64,000 nt of DNA, from assembly GCF_000214415.1 (NCBI RefSeq), contig NC_015562.1:1240001-1304000 (forward strand), read 5' to 3'. This DNA comes from Methanotorris igneus Kol 5 (GTDB lineage Archaea; AGJL01; Methanococci; Methanococcales; Methanococcaceae). Numbering within the stretch: the first letter of the stretch is position 1; every line of letters starts with the position of its first letter. Under the pieces are notes generated by a model, which ran no database searches, was not told the DNA's origin, and saw nothing but the letters and a program-made list of their open reading frames with translations. Shown in pieces: positions 44,831 through 53,893 of this stretch. A program made the translations under genes and the position numbers.

Positions 44831-46138
44831 ATGCTTGATTTAAATTTTACTGGGCTTATTCCAAGTAATATGGAAAAAAGAGGAGAATTAACTTTAAAAG
44901 ATAACTTAGCTATAATAGAGGAGATTTTCAACCAAAGGAAAATCCCAAAGGAAGGATTGGATGATGATAAGATAAAACTTCTATTAAAAATTCTATCCCT
45001 AATGGACACTGACAAAGACCCAAAGGTCATCCAAATAGGGGAGAGGGAGGCAAGAATCGCTTCAAAAATCCAAAATGAACTCGTTGGAGGATTTTGCCAT
45101 GGCATTGGTAGGAGTGGGAATTTAATTGATGCCCAACCTAAAGCCCCAGGAGCAAGTATAATGTATGCATTGACAAACAAGATTTTAGAGAGCTTTTTAA
45201 AAAATTTGGGGTTAAAAGTTAATGCAATAGCAACTCCAGTAGCAACTGGGATGTCTTTGGCATTATGCTTAAGTGCAGCAAGGAAAAAATACCATTCAAA
45301 TGTCGTTATTTATCCCTACGCTTCACACAAAAGCCCGATAAAAGCAACTTCTTTTATAGGCATGAGAATGAGATTAGTTGAGACAAAACTTTATGGAGAT
45401 GCCGTTAGAGTTGATGTTTCTGATATAGAGGATGCGATAAAAAAGGAGATAAAAGAAAACAACAATCCTTGCGTTTTAAGCACTTTAACGTTTTTCCCAC
45501 CAAGAGAGAGCGATGATATTGTTGAGATCTCAAAAATTTGTGAAGAATTTAGTATTCCTCACATAATCAATGGAGCTTATGCTATTCAAAACAACTTCTA
45601 CATTGATAAGTTAAAGAAGGCATTTAAGCATAGAGTTGATGCTGTTGTTAGCTCATCCGATAAGAATTTATTCACACCTATTGGAGGAGGTATTATTTAC
45701 TCAAGAGATAGAGAATTTTTGAGGGAGGTCTCTCTCTGTTATCCAGGAAGAGCGTGTGCCACGCCAGTAGTTAATATATTAGTATCTCTTCTGTCTTTGG
45801 GAATGAATAAATATTTAGATTTGATGAAAAAACAAAAAGAGAGTAAAAAATTGTTGGATGATTTGTTAAATGAACTCGCAAAGAAAAAGGAAGAAAAGGT
45901 TTTAAATGTAAAAAACCCAATCTCTTCATGTATAACAACAAAAAAAGACCCAGTTGATGTTGCTGCAAAATTATATAACCTAAGGATAACGGGCCCAAGA
46001 GGAATTCGAAAAAATGATAAATTTGGAACCTGCTATTTAGGGGAATATCCTTATGATTACATTGTTGTAAATTCTGCAATTGGAGTTAAAAATGAGGATA
46101 TAATGCAGGTTGTTGAGAAATTGGAGAAGGTGCTCTAA
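44831..46138 (+). CDS. spcS: O-phosphoseryl-tRNA(Sec) selenium transferase (SepSecS)
   Basis: SepSecS turns O-phosphoseryl-tRNA-Sec into selenocysteinyl-tRNA-Sec with selenophosphate, so this organism makes selenoproteins. The 435-residue PLP enzyme shows GGFCHGIGRSGNLIDAQPKA, the PLP-lysine motif SSSDKNLFTPIGGG (about residue 277) and CYPGRACATPV. GAGGATGAT lies before the ATG. It is 21 bp after apgM. I see no in-frame UGA readthrough candidate among its neighbours. Confidence 0.94.
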   Translation: MLDLNFTGLIPSNMEKRGELTLKDNLAIIEEIFNQRKIPKEGLDDDKIKLLLKILSLMDTDKDPKVIQIGEREARIASKIQNELVGGFCHGIGRSGNLIDAQPKAPGASIMYALTNKILESFLKNLGLKVNAIATPVATGMSLALCLSAARKKYHSNVVIYPYASHKSPIKATSFIGMRMRLVETKLYGDAVRVDVSDIEDAIKKEIKENNNPCVLSTLTFFPPRESDDIVEISKICEEFSIPHIINGAYAIQNNFYIDKLKKAFKHRVDAVVSSSDKNLFTPIGGGIIYSRDREFLREVSLCYPGRACATPVVNILVSLLSLGMNKYLDLMKKQKESKKLLDDLLNELAKKKEEKVLNVKNPISSCITTKKDPVDVAAKLYNLRITGPRGIRKNDKFGTCYLGEYPYDYIVVNSAIGVKNEDIMQVVEKLEKVL

Positions 46139-46164
46139 AAAGCTTTTAAAACCATCAAAATCCT

Positions 46165-46938
46165 CTATAACTCCACTAACTTAAAAATCAAATCTGATTT
46201 TTTACAGTGTTTTTTTAAAAGTTCCCTAACTTCATGAGATTTTCCAAGAACTGGCCAAAGAATAGAATCTATGTGGAGAGGAGGCAAATTAATTTCTCTC
46301 CCAATTTTTTTCCAAAATTTTATTGGCTCTTCGTTGGTGAATTTTCTTGTATATTTTTCTATTCTACTATCTTTTGGGATTTCTATTTCCATAGGATACG
46401 GGATGAATTTATTAAATGATATTCTTGAGGCGTATCCAAACATTTTAACTGTAAATACTATCGTTTTAGATTCTTTTTTTGTTTTTAACTGGTTTGCTAA
46501 GTGATTTCTAAATACATTCATATTTTTGTAATATTTTTTAATATCTCCAATACCCAAATTTTTCAAAAAAGGTTCTATTTTATCTATCCTCTTCATTTTT
46601 GCATTTAAAAGTCGCCTATTACCTTTACAATTTACCAAAAAATCCTTATATTCTTTAAAAATATCGTCTTTAATCTCTATTTCTGACCAATAATTTGAAA
46701 ACTCCTTCCACCAAAGTTCTCCCGTTGATGAAAGTTGATAACTAACTAATGCATTGAGAATAACCAATTTAATAAATAATTCATCATCTTTAAGGTTCTT
46801 TTGAAGGTTTTTTAAATATAGATACTGCAAATCAACATTTTCCTCCAATTCTTTTGCAGTGTCTATTCCAAGTTCTTTTAAGATTGATTTTAATTCCTCT
46901 ATTTTTTCTTTACATTTATCTATTTTTCCTTTATTCAT
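46165..46938 (-). CDS. Archaeal 8-oxoguanine DNA glycosylase AGOG
   Basis: A ~257-residue helix-hairpin-helix glycosylase/lyase of the AGOG type. The signature stretches are KTIVFTVKMFGYA, whose Lys is the expected Schiff-base residue, EIPKDSRI with the assisting Asp, and PLHIDSILWPVLG near the C-terminus. It should remove 8-oxoguanine from DNA. The ATG at 46938 is preceded by GGTGGAAAGG; a longer frame to 46971 is possible. It converges on spcS with 26 bp between stops. Confidence 0.85.
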   Translation of the reverse strand: MNKGKIDKCKEKIEELKSILKELGIDTAKELEENVDLQYLYLKNLQKNLKDDELFIKLVILNALVSYQLSSTGELWWKEFSNYWSEIEIKDDIFKEYKDFLVNCKGNRRLLNAKMKRIDKIEPFLKNLGIGDIKKYYKNMNVFRNHLANQLKTKKESKTIVFTVKMFGYASRISFNKFIPYPMEIEIPKDSRIEKYTRKFTNEEPIKFWKKIGREINLPPLHIDSILWPVLGKSHEVRELLKKHCKKSDLIFKLVEL

Positions 46939-47032
46939 AATCCTTTCCACCATTTCACTACCAATTAGCACTTTCTTAGCTAAAATAAAAAATTAATGTT
47001 GTAAATAGTGCTGCATTTTGTAGAACGACTAT

Positions 47033-47410
47033 ATCACCACCATATATAAATATTACGGTGTGTTAAATATTGCAAGTAGATAACCCTCCCTCGCTGAAAA
47101 TTTTTATTTTTTAGTTTATTCAATTTTTAGGAGTTATTTTTTAATTTTAAGGATTTTTATCAAATTTCGGAGGGTGCTTTATTTTGAAAGATTTGTATAT
47201 TTAAATTTAAGGATTTATTGAGATTTTTGGATTTTAAGGAATAATAGGAATTATTTCAAATTTTCCCCGATTGATAGGGTTTATTTAACGATTTAAATAG
47301 ATTTTAAAAAATTATTTCGAATTTAAACGATTTTTAGGGAAGTGCAGAGGTATATAAATGAACACTGTTAATACCCCTTCGAAAATTAACGTCCCAAAAA
47401 GAAGCAAATA
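47033..47410 (+). promoter_or_regulatory. Distal part of the array 4 leader
   Basis: An AT-rich stretch with recurring TTTTAAGGATTT-type phrases and no frame. It ends at AAGCAAATA (47402-47410), one copy of the target duplication of the insertion sequence. Joined to 48442-48479 it would form a normal CRISPR leader of ~420 bp. The lone MITE D end at 47008-47029 marks its left side. Confidence 0.6.
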
Positions 47411-48432
47411 GAGGTTGTCGAAAAATTATTTCATCAATGAATTTAAATATTACTCTCTAATACTAATAACTCTCATTAGTGTTAAAATATTATGAACGAT
47501 TGCTACTGCTAAAGTAGCTCTACATCTACTTTCAGGTAGTTTTTCATTTAGAGTTAATCTAAATTTAGTTTTTAGCCCTCCAAATATCGCTTCTATTACC
47601 CCTCTAATTTTATACAGTTTCTTATCAAACAATTTTTTAACTTTCTTTCTGATTTTAGAAATACCGTAATCCCATTTAAACTCTTTTGTTTTAACTATTG
47701 GAATGAGGTCTATAGATAACAACTCTCTAAGTAAATCTTCATCATCGTAACCACCATCCAACAATATTATCGCACCTTTCACAAAATCTAAAGATTTTAT
47801 CATTTTTAGTAAGTTTTTACTGTCTGAACTATATCCATTATCCCATTTTACCATAACAATCGAAATTAATCCATAATCTTTATAATAGCAAGCTAATACG
47901 TGCATTTTGTCAAAAACCCGATACTTTACCTTTTTTATTTCATTATTCACAACTCTGATTCTTTCACAATACACTCTTAATAAATGGACTCCAGTGGAAT
48001 CAGCTATGTAAATTATAACCGATGATTTTAACGAATTAGCAATAATTAAGTGTAATCCAACGATTATTTTAGTTAAATCGCTTATTTTAATCCTCTGAAA
48101 AGCTTTTCCGTATGTGGAGCTATCTATATGCTTTTTATGTAAATAATCGGAAAGAGTTTCTAAATCTCTTAAACTAATTCTAAAAATGTGTTTTATTATT
48201 AGAGTAGCTATATATTCATTGTAACTTATAGCTAAAGGCCTTCCTACTTTGCGTTTTTCTTTATATGGAAGTAAAATATTTATAATAAATGAAACAAAAT
48301 CATAAGTGTACTTAATATTGAATATCTTAAACCTCTTATCGTAGGCTTTCCAGTATCCTTTTCTTTTGGTTTTTCTGCCGCTCATAATTATTATTACTAT
48401 TATTTATAGTATTCGTATTTTTCGACAACCTC
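47411..48432 (-). mobile_element. Insertion sequence with 16-bp inverted ends and 9-bp target duplication
   Basis: The element is 1022 bp. Both ends are GAGGTTGTCGAAAAAT in inverted orientation (perfect 16 bp), and AAGCAAATA is duplicated on both sides (47402-47410 and 48433-48441). One transposase gene fills it. The perfect ends and target copy indicate a recent, probably still active insertion. Family is IS5-like or a near relative. Confidence 0.93.
47450..48385 (-). CDS. DDE transposase of the insertion sequence
   Basis: A 311-residue transposase with an RNase H-like catalytic domain. The DDE residues appear in YIADSTGVHLL, ILLDGGYDDEDLL and KIRGVIEAIFGGLKTK, the pattern of IS4/IS5-type enzymes. 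The basic N-terminus (MSGRKTKRKGYWK) fits DNA binding. It is intact, with no stop or frameshift, and there is no strong ribosome binding site, as is common for IS genes. Confidence 0.88.
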   Translation of the reverse strand: MSGRKTKRKGYWKAYDKRFKIFNIKYTYDFVSFIINILLPYKEKRKVGRPLAISYNEYIATLIIKHIFRISLRDLETLSDYLHKKHIDSSTYGKAFQRIKISDLTKIIVGLHLIIANSLKSSVIIYIADSTGVHLLRVYCERIRVVNNEIKKVKYRVFDKMHVLACYYKDYGLISIVMVKWDNGYSSDSKNLLKMIKSLDFVKGAIILLDGGYDDEDLLRELLSIDLIPIVKTKEFKWDYGISKIRKKVKKLFDKKLYKIRGVIEAIFGGLKTKFRLTLNEKLPESRCRATLAVAIVHNILTLMRVISIRE

Positions 48433-48441
48433 AAGCAAATA

Positions 48442-48479
48442 GAAAACTTTATATAGGAAAAAGAGCAAAATATTGTCCT
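48442..48479 (+). promoter_or_regulatory. Proximal leader and promoter of array 4
   Basis: After the right target copy only 38 bp remain before the first repeat. They include TTTATATA (48448-48455), whose start site would lie near the leader-repeat junction. The core promoter therefore survives the insertion, while everything further upstream has moved 1 kb away. Confidence 0.7.
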
Positions 48480-49563
48480 GTTAAAATCAGACCCTTAGGG
48501 GGATGGAAATCCAGCAAAGTGGCATTGGCATAAGTTAATAGTATTAAGTTAAAATCGTTAAAATCAGACCCTTAGGGGGATGGAAATTTAATATGAAAGC
48601 ATACAACAACACTATCCTTGTTGCGTTAAAATCAGACCCTTAGGGGGATGGAAATTTGTTTCCATAGGTCCATACCAATGATGGTCTAAAAATGTTTAGG
48701 TTAAAATCAGACCCTTAGGGGGATGGAAATAAATCACACACACAACACAGTAATACTTCTGTGTGTGTTAAAATCAGACCCTTAGGGGGATGGAAATTTC
48801 GTTGAAAAAATACTTGAAAAAATTAAAGAACATGCTCCGTTAAAATCAGACCCTTAGGGGGATGGAAATACTGCCACACCATTATTAAACAAATTACTTG
48901 AACATTGTTAAAATCAGACCCTTAGGGGGATGGAAATCATATATTAAGAGCCACGCATGCAACTAATTTAATCAAGTTAAAATCAGACCCATAGGGGGAT
49001 GGAAATTAAGTTATTTAATTGGTTTATTTGAACCTGTAAAAGTTAATGTTAAAATCAGACCCATAGGGGGATGGAAATTCATAAATAATTTTTGGTGAAG
49101 TAACTATAAAATCTAGTTAAAATCAGACCCATAGGGGGATGGAAATTCTAAATCCTTTTTTGTTATAAAATATTTAAACATAGTTAAAATCAGACCCATA
49201 GGGGGATGGAAATTGCTGTGCCTTATTAACTGCCAATGCAGTGGTAATCAATGTCTTTCGTTAAAATCAGACCCATAGGGGGATGGAAATAATTAAAACC
49301 CCTCCCATCCCAGAAGACAGACAATTGAGTTAAAATCAGACCCATAGGGGGATGGAAATTTTCGTTTAGAAATTCAGTTTTTAGAAAATAAAGTAAAATT
49401 AAAATCAGACCCTTAGGGGGATGGAAAGCGGCTCTTTTAATGCTTTCCATAGGTATTTAGTTAAGTAGGTTAAAATCAGACCCTTAGGGGGATGGAAATA
49501 GAAAAAAGAAGTTTTTTATCAAAATTAAGTGATTTGTTAAAATCAACCCTTAGGGATGGAAAT
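48480..49563 (+). CRISPR. CRISPR array 4: 16 repeats of a 31-bp type
   Basis: Repeats begin GTTAAAATCAGACCC and end GGGGGATGGAAAT. They start at 48480, 48557, 48625, 48700, 48767, 48839, 48907, 48976, 49048, 49116, 49183, 49260, 49329, 49398, 49469 and 49536. Repeats 8-13 have CCCATAGG, the others CCCTTAGG. Repeat 14 has altered ends and repeat 16 is shortened to 28 bp, so the trailer is at right. Spacers are 36-46 bp. The type resembles the main CRISPR repeat of M. jannaschii and differs from arrays 1-3. Confidence 0.96.
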
Positions 49564-49630
49564 TTTATTTTTATCTAAAAAAGGCTCTAAAGGAAGTGGA
49601 AATAAAAGTATATGTATGATAAAAACAAAA

Positions 49631-49741
49631 AAACGCTCATGTTCACTCAGGATTGTCCATATAAAGGCTTTACCTTGCATATAAAAAATTATCAATGGTA
49701 AAACTTGTTATCTATAGGTAATGATGTTTGCGGATGAGCGA
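49631..49741. mobile_element. MITE family C, copy 2
   Basis: About 110 bp with AAACGCTCATGTTCACTCAG at left and GGATGAGCG at right, sharing the ATTATCAATGGTA core and the TTGTTATCTATAGGTAA segment with copy 1. It sits 15 bp beyond the stop of RuBisCO, so its fold may also act as the end of that transcript. Confidence 0.78.
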
Positions 49742-49755
49742 AAATAAAAATGTGA

Positions 49756-51033
49756 TTATTTCCAATGCTCCAATGCCACTTTTAATTCTTTAACCTCTTC
49801 TGCCTTCTCTTCTAATGATTTTCCTTCCATAACTGCATCTATCGCTGCCCTCATAGCTATTGCTCCTTTAACAGTTCCTTCTGGATGCCCGTGAATTCCA
49901 CCACCTGCCTGGATAATAACATCTTTTCCAAGAATTTCAATGATTTCTGGAACTAACTTAGGATAAACTCCCCCAGAAGCTACTGGGAAAACATTATTCA
50001 TTCCAAACCAATCTTGGTCGAAGAATTTATTTTTATCATCTTTCTCAACTTTATCCAATACAATCTCATCCCTTATAGCACAAACCTCAGCCCTTTCTCC
50101 TTCCATTTTACCAACAACGGTTCCAATGTGGAGTTGATCAACTCCTAAAAGCCTGTATATCTTAGCGAGAGTTAGCATAGTTATTCCCCAATCCTTTGAA
50201 CGGGTTATCGCAGCGTGCATTGCTCTGTGGGCATGAATTACGAATTTGAAATCCTCTTCTCTAAACTGTTGCACTGCAGAGAATCCGAGAACTACAACAT
50301 CAAGCATAACATACTCGCTTCCTGCATCCTCTGCAAGTTCAGCTCTCTTAATCATTTCTCTGTATGGAGCAGTGATATTTGGCATGTAGATTTTTTTCTC
50401 TCCAGTTTCTTCCTCTGCCTTATCTCTCAACTCTAAAACCTTAAAGATTCTATCCTCAAATTTGTTGAAACTTTGGGACACAAGGTTCTCATCATCCTTA
50501 ACTATGTCACATCCCCCAATCCATGCGTTGTATGCAACTTCTGCAAATTCATCTGTTTTTAACCCAACTTTTGGTTTTACTATGGTTCCGAGTAATGGCC
50601 TTTCCTCAACTTTTAGCAATTTTCTTATACCATCAATTCCATATCTTGGCCCTCTGTATGCCTTAACGAACTTTTCTGGGAATCTGTAATCTAAAATTCT
50701 CAATCCATCAACAATTTTCATTCCAAATATGTTCCCAGCAATCCCTGCCAATGTTCCCGGCATGTTTTCAATTTCAAAGGCATCCAGCGGATAGGCAATT
50801 TTTATTATTCCTACTTTACTCTCCCCCTCTTCCCCAATCTCTTCAATTTCATAAACCTTTGGTCTTAATTTTTCATATACATCACTTTTCATTGTTTGAA
50901 CTTTTGTCCATGTTCCTATAGAACTTTCTGCCGCAATTTCATTTGCAACTTTCATTAAATTTTTTGCCTTTACCCTTATGCAAGATAGCAAATCATTCTC
51001 ACTTGGCGTATAGTTCAAATCAACATAGTCCAT
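49756..51033 (-). CDS. rbcL: Ribulose-1,5-bisphosphate carboxylase, archaeal type III
   Basis: Type III RuBisCO fixes CO2 on ribulose bisphosphate made from nucleosides in the archaeal AMP pathway. The 425-residue protein has GTIVKPKVGL, the carbamylation-lysine motif GGCDIVKDDE (about residue 185), HAHRAMHAA and GGGIHGHPEG for the phosphate site. GGGGGTG precedes the ATG. Length and motifs are typical; it is not near Calvin-cycle genes. Confidence 0.95.
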   Translation of the reverse strand: MDYVDLNYTPSENDLLSCIRVKAKNLMKVANEIAAESSIGTWTKVQTMKSDVYEKLRPKVYEIEEIGEEGESKVGIIKIAYPLDAFEIENMPGTLAGIAGNIFGMKIVDGLRILDYRFPEKFVKAYRGPRYGIDGIRKLLKVEERPLLGTIVKPKVGLKTDEFAEVAYNAWIGGCDIVKDDENLVSQSFNKFEDRIFKVLELRDKAEEETGEKKIYMPNITAPYREMIKRAELAEDAGSEYVMLDVVVLGFSAVQQFREEDFKFVIHAHRAMHAAITRSKDWGITMLTLAKIYRLLGVDQLHIGTVVGKMEGERAEVCAIRDEIVLDKVEKDDKNKFFDQDWFGMNNVFPVASGGVYPKLVPEIIEILGKDVIIQAGGGIHGHPEGTVKGAIAMRAAIDAVMEGKSLEEKAEEVKELKVALEHWK

Positions 51034-51119
51034 TAAAACACCCCCTTAATATACAAAAATATCTTTATAACTACAGATATTTAATACTTCTGTATTGTAT
51101 CAAAATGATTGGTGATAAA

Positions 51120-51776
51120 ATGAGGTTTGATTTCCATACACATACGGTATTTAGTGATGGGGAATTAATTCCTTCTGAATTAGTTAGGAGGGCTATAGTT
51201 TTAGAGCATAAAGCAATAGCAATAACTGATCACGCAGATGCAAGTAATTATAAGGAGTTAATTGAAAAAACAATCCTTGCAAAAGAAGAACTAAAAAAAT
51301 ACTGGGATATTGAAGTTATAGTGGGAGTTGAACTGACCCACATTCCACCAAAATCAATACCAAAGATGGCAAAAAAAGCAAAAGATTTAGGGGCGGAGAT
51401 TGTTGTTGTTCATGGGGAAACTGTTGTCGAGCCAGTTGAAGAAGGAACAAACTACTACGCCTCAATATCTGAAGATGTTGATATTCTTGCTCATCCTGGA
51501 TTTATTGATGATGAGACGGCACAAAATGTTAAGGAAAATGGTATATTCTTGGAGATTACCTCAAGGAGAGGGCATTCATTAACAAATGGCTATGTTTTGA
51601 GTGTGGCGAGGAAGTTTGACATCCCAACATTAATAAATACCGACACCCATGCCCCAGAAGATTTAATTGACGTTGAATTTGCAAAAAAAGTTGGTTTAGG
51701 TTGTGGGATGAGTAAAAAGGAGTTGGAAAATACCTTATTGCATTATCCAAAGGAGTTGTTGAAGAGGATAAAATAG
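51120..51776 (+). CDS. PHP-domain phosphoesterase (histidinol-phosphatase type)
   Basis: A 218-residue PHP-domain protein. HTHTVFSDGE at the N-terminus, ITDHAD, VVHGET, LAHPG and NTDTHAP form the metal site. It could be a histidinol phosphatase or another phosphoesterase (MJ0417-like). The frame extends far upstream, but GGTGAT at 51110-51115 fixes the ATG at 51120. It is divergent from RuBisCO with an 86-bp gap. Confidence 0.88.
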   Translation: MRFDFHTHTVFSDGELIPSELVRRAIVLEHKAIAITDHADASNYKELIEKTILAKEELKKYWDIEVIVGVELTHIPPKSIPKMAKKAKDLGAEIVVVHGETVVEPVEEGTNYYASISEDVDILAHPGFIDDETAQNVKENGIFLEITSRRGHSLTNGYVLSVARKFDIPTLINTDTHAPEDLIDVEFAKKVGLGCGMSKKELENTLLHYPKELLKRIK

Positions 51777-51839
51777 CGATTTAACATAAAATTCATTATC
51801 TACTTACATTTTGGTGGGATAACGTTAACTATTTGGTAT

Positions 51840-52067
51840 ATGATTATTTGCTTAGCTCTTCAAGATGTTCCTAATTATAAGGCTGATATTTTACTAAATA
51901 ACAATGAAGAAATAAAAGATGTTTATATCATAGAAGATAATCCAGAAGGTTATATTTTAGTTTTAGATGAAAATGACAGAATTACGAAAATTATGAAAAG
52001 CAGTATAATTAAAATAGAATACAAAAAACATGATTTAGTGAAAAACGAAAATTCTGATGTTGTTTAA
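51840..52067 (+). CDS. Small hypothetical protein
   Basis: A 75-residue soluble protein, beta-rich (ADILLNNNEEIKDVYIIEDN, then GYILVLDENDRITKI), without a motif I recognise. The start has only a weak upstream TTTGGTAT. It follows the PHP gene by 63 bp on the same strand. Codon use resembles the neighbours, so it is probably real. Confidence 0.5.
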   Translation: MIICLALQDVPNYKADILLNNNEEIKDVYIIEDNPEGYILVLDENDRITKIMKSSIIKIEYKKHDLVKNENSDVV

Positions 52068-52369
52068 TTGTTAAGAGGGATTATCCACCTTATTTTTTTA
52101 ATACTATTTGCTATTTTTACAACCTTATTTAAATTCAATATTTATATGCTGCTTCATGCAAATATACAAATATAACGCTAAATATAGAGACTGTTAAGAT
52201 AAACATTTCAAGAAATATTTAAGTATTTTTTAATCCTTACTTTTAATCATGGGGTTGGCATATAGTAAGGAATTGGAGGGGTTGAATAGGAATATTTGAA
52301 GTTATTTATGAGGTTAGGGGGATATATTGACGAAATTAGAAAATCTATGTAATTAATGGAGGGTTTATA
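52068..52369. other. Intergenic region without a supported gene
   Basis: About 300 bp of AT-rich DNA. Two short open stretches (from ATG 52251 and ATG 52307, 16 and 14 codons) are broken by stops and could be the worn remains of a gene ahead of the ATPase. AATGGAGGG just before 52370 is the ribosome binding site of the next gene. Confidence 0.4.
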
Positions 52370-53425
52370 ATGAAATTTTTCAATAGAGAGAAGGAGATTA
52401 AAGAAGTTTTATCAATAATTGAGAGTGAGCCGAACTTTATTTATTTTATCTATGGCCCTATAAACTCAGGGAAAACGGCTTTAATTAATGAAGTTATTAA
52501 CAATCTTGATAAGGACAAATATGTTGTATTTTACATAAATCTGAGGAGATATTTTATTTCTAAGTATGATGATTTTATTGAGGTTTTATTTGAAGAGTAT
52601 GAGGAAGATAAGAATCCTATTGAATTGGTTAAAAGTTTAATAAAAGATTCAAGCGTTATATATGGAATTCCTATCCCAAAAAATACATTAAATACTCTAT
52701 TGGACAAAAAGAGACCTAAGAATATTTTTAAGTATATAACTGATATCTTGCTGAAGATTGAAAAAGAAGGAAAGAGACCTATAATTATAATGGACGAACT
52801 CCAAAAAATAGGGGATTTAGAAATAAACGGCTTTTTAATTTATGAGCTTTTTAATTATTTTATAAGTTTAACTAAAGAAATGCATTTAAGCCATGTCTTT
52901 TGCTTATCCTCTGATAGTTTATTTATTGAGAAGGTTTACAATGGGGCTATGCTAAAAGGTAGAACCGATTATATCTTAGTGGATGATTTTGATAAAGAAA
53001 CGGCTTTAAAGTTTATGGGTTTCTTAGCTGGGGATGTTTTAAATAGGGCTCTTTCAGAGGAAGAGAAGGAGAAAATTTATTCTTACGTTGGGGGAAAGCC
53101 AGTTCTAATAATAAAAGTAATGAATAGAATGAAAACTGATGATTTAGATGAAATCTTAAATTATCTATTGAACATGGAAATCTCTGAGCTTATGGATTTG
53201 TTGGCTAAGGTTAAGAATAATAAGTTTGAAGGAATTGAGTATAACAAAGTAGTTAACGCTTTAAAGCTCTTTAAAAATAGCTATGAAATAGATGCTTACA
53301 GTATAAAGGAAGATATAAAAGAATTCTTAATTAAAAGAAACATCTTATTTTTAGAGCCTGTTAAAAGGATTTTAAGACCTCAAAGCTTTTTAACCTGGAG
53401 GGCTATAAAAATTTTGCTAAAATAA
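52370..53425 (+). CDS. Archaeal AAA-type ATPase
   Basis: A 351-residue ATPase of the archaeal family expanded in Methanocaldococcus. [12 protein letters not shown] opens the protein, Walker A is [12 protein letters not shown] (about residue 29), Walker B is [10 protein letters not shown] (about residue 142) and a sensor-like FCLSSDSLF follows. The C-terminal third looks winged-helix-like. Unlike the ATPase at 35424 it lacks a nuclease-like C-terminus. Function unknown. TGGAGGG gives a clear start. Confidence 0.8.
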   Translation: MKFFNREKEIKEVLSIIESEPNFIYFIYGPINSGKTALINEVINNLDKDKYVVFYINLRRYFISKYDDFIEVLFEEYEEDKNPIELVKSLIKDSSVIYGIPIPKNTLNTLLDKKRPKNIFKYITDILLKIEKEGKRPIIIMDELQKIGDLEINGFLIYELFNYFISLTKEMHLSHVFCLSSDSLFIEKVYNGAMLKGRTDYILVDDFDKETALKFMGFLAGDVLNRALSEEEKEKIYSYVGGKPVLIIKVMNRMKTDDLDEILNYLLNMEISELMDLLAKVKNNKFEGIEYNKVVNALKLFKNSYEIDAYSIKEDIKEFLIKRNILFLEPVKRILRPQSFLTWRAIKILLK

Positions 53426-53447
53426 TTGAGAAAAGGGAAAAGGGGAT

Positions 53448-53723
53448 ATAAACATTAAACACGACATAAAAATTAAAACAAGACCATATAAAAGGAAAAT
53501 AGCATCTATTTCATATACAACAAAAACCATATATATAAACAAAAACCTGATAAATGACTTTAATGAAGATGAAATAAAATATATCATAGCCCATGAACTT
53601 TTACATCTAAAATTTGGAAAATTTCACACTTTAAAATTTAATAATGCCCTCTATGAGCCATTTCCAAATAAAGAAGAAATTGATAAAAGAATACTTAATA
53701 AAATAAAAGACATTAGAATTTAA
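53448..53723 (+). CDS. Small zinc-metallopeptidase-like frame without a normal start codon
   Basis: A frame open from 53430 to the TAA at 53721 encodes ~91 residues with IIAHELLHLKFGKFHTLKF, an HExxH zinc motif plus downstream His, as in YgjP/SprT-like or M48-like domains. No ATG, GTG or TTG occurs in frame; AAGGGGAT just before ATA 53448 and ATT 53454 suggests a rare start, or the 5' end is lost or frameshifted. It starts right after the ATPase stop. The absence of internal stops argues for recent or current function. Confidence 0.5.
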   Translation: MNIKHDIKIKTRPYKRKIASISYTTKTIYINKNLINDFNEDEIKYIIAHELLHLKFGKFHTLKFNNALYEPFPNKEEIDKRILNKIKDIRI

Positions 53724-53893
53724 TATATTTCCAATTATCTTTTTATATGCTAAAATCTTAGCCACTTTTTTGGAATAGCTTATTACATCATTCTCTACTT
53801 TTGATTTTGAGTATTATAAAAATTTCTTGCCCCAACTTTCTATGTGCTCTAATCTTTCTTTATAATCTCAATAATGACTATAATGGTGAAAGA

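Noticed and set aside
44831-46138. Selenoprotein genes expected near SepSecS
   Set aside because: I looked at the ends of neighbouring frames for in-frame TGA followed by conserved coding sequence and found none; DsrE, TusA and the HAD protein all end normally.
48731-48766. Array 4 spacer with CACACACA and TGTGTGT as a regulatory hairpin
   Set aside because: It lies between two regular repeats at normal spacer length, so it is just a low-complexity spacer.
49226-49450. A minus-strand open frame across CRISPR array 4
   Set aside because: Its FHPPMGLILT-type repeats are simply translations of the CRISPR repeats; no start signals.
52251-52350. Two tiny frames (16 and 14 codons) ahead of the ATPase
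   Set aside because: Too short and without motifs; recorded only as possible gene remains.
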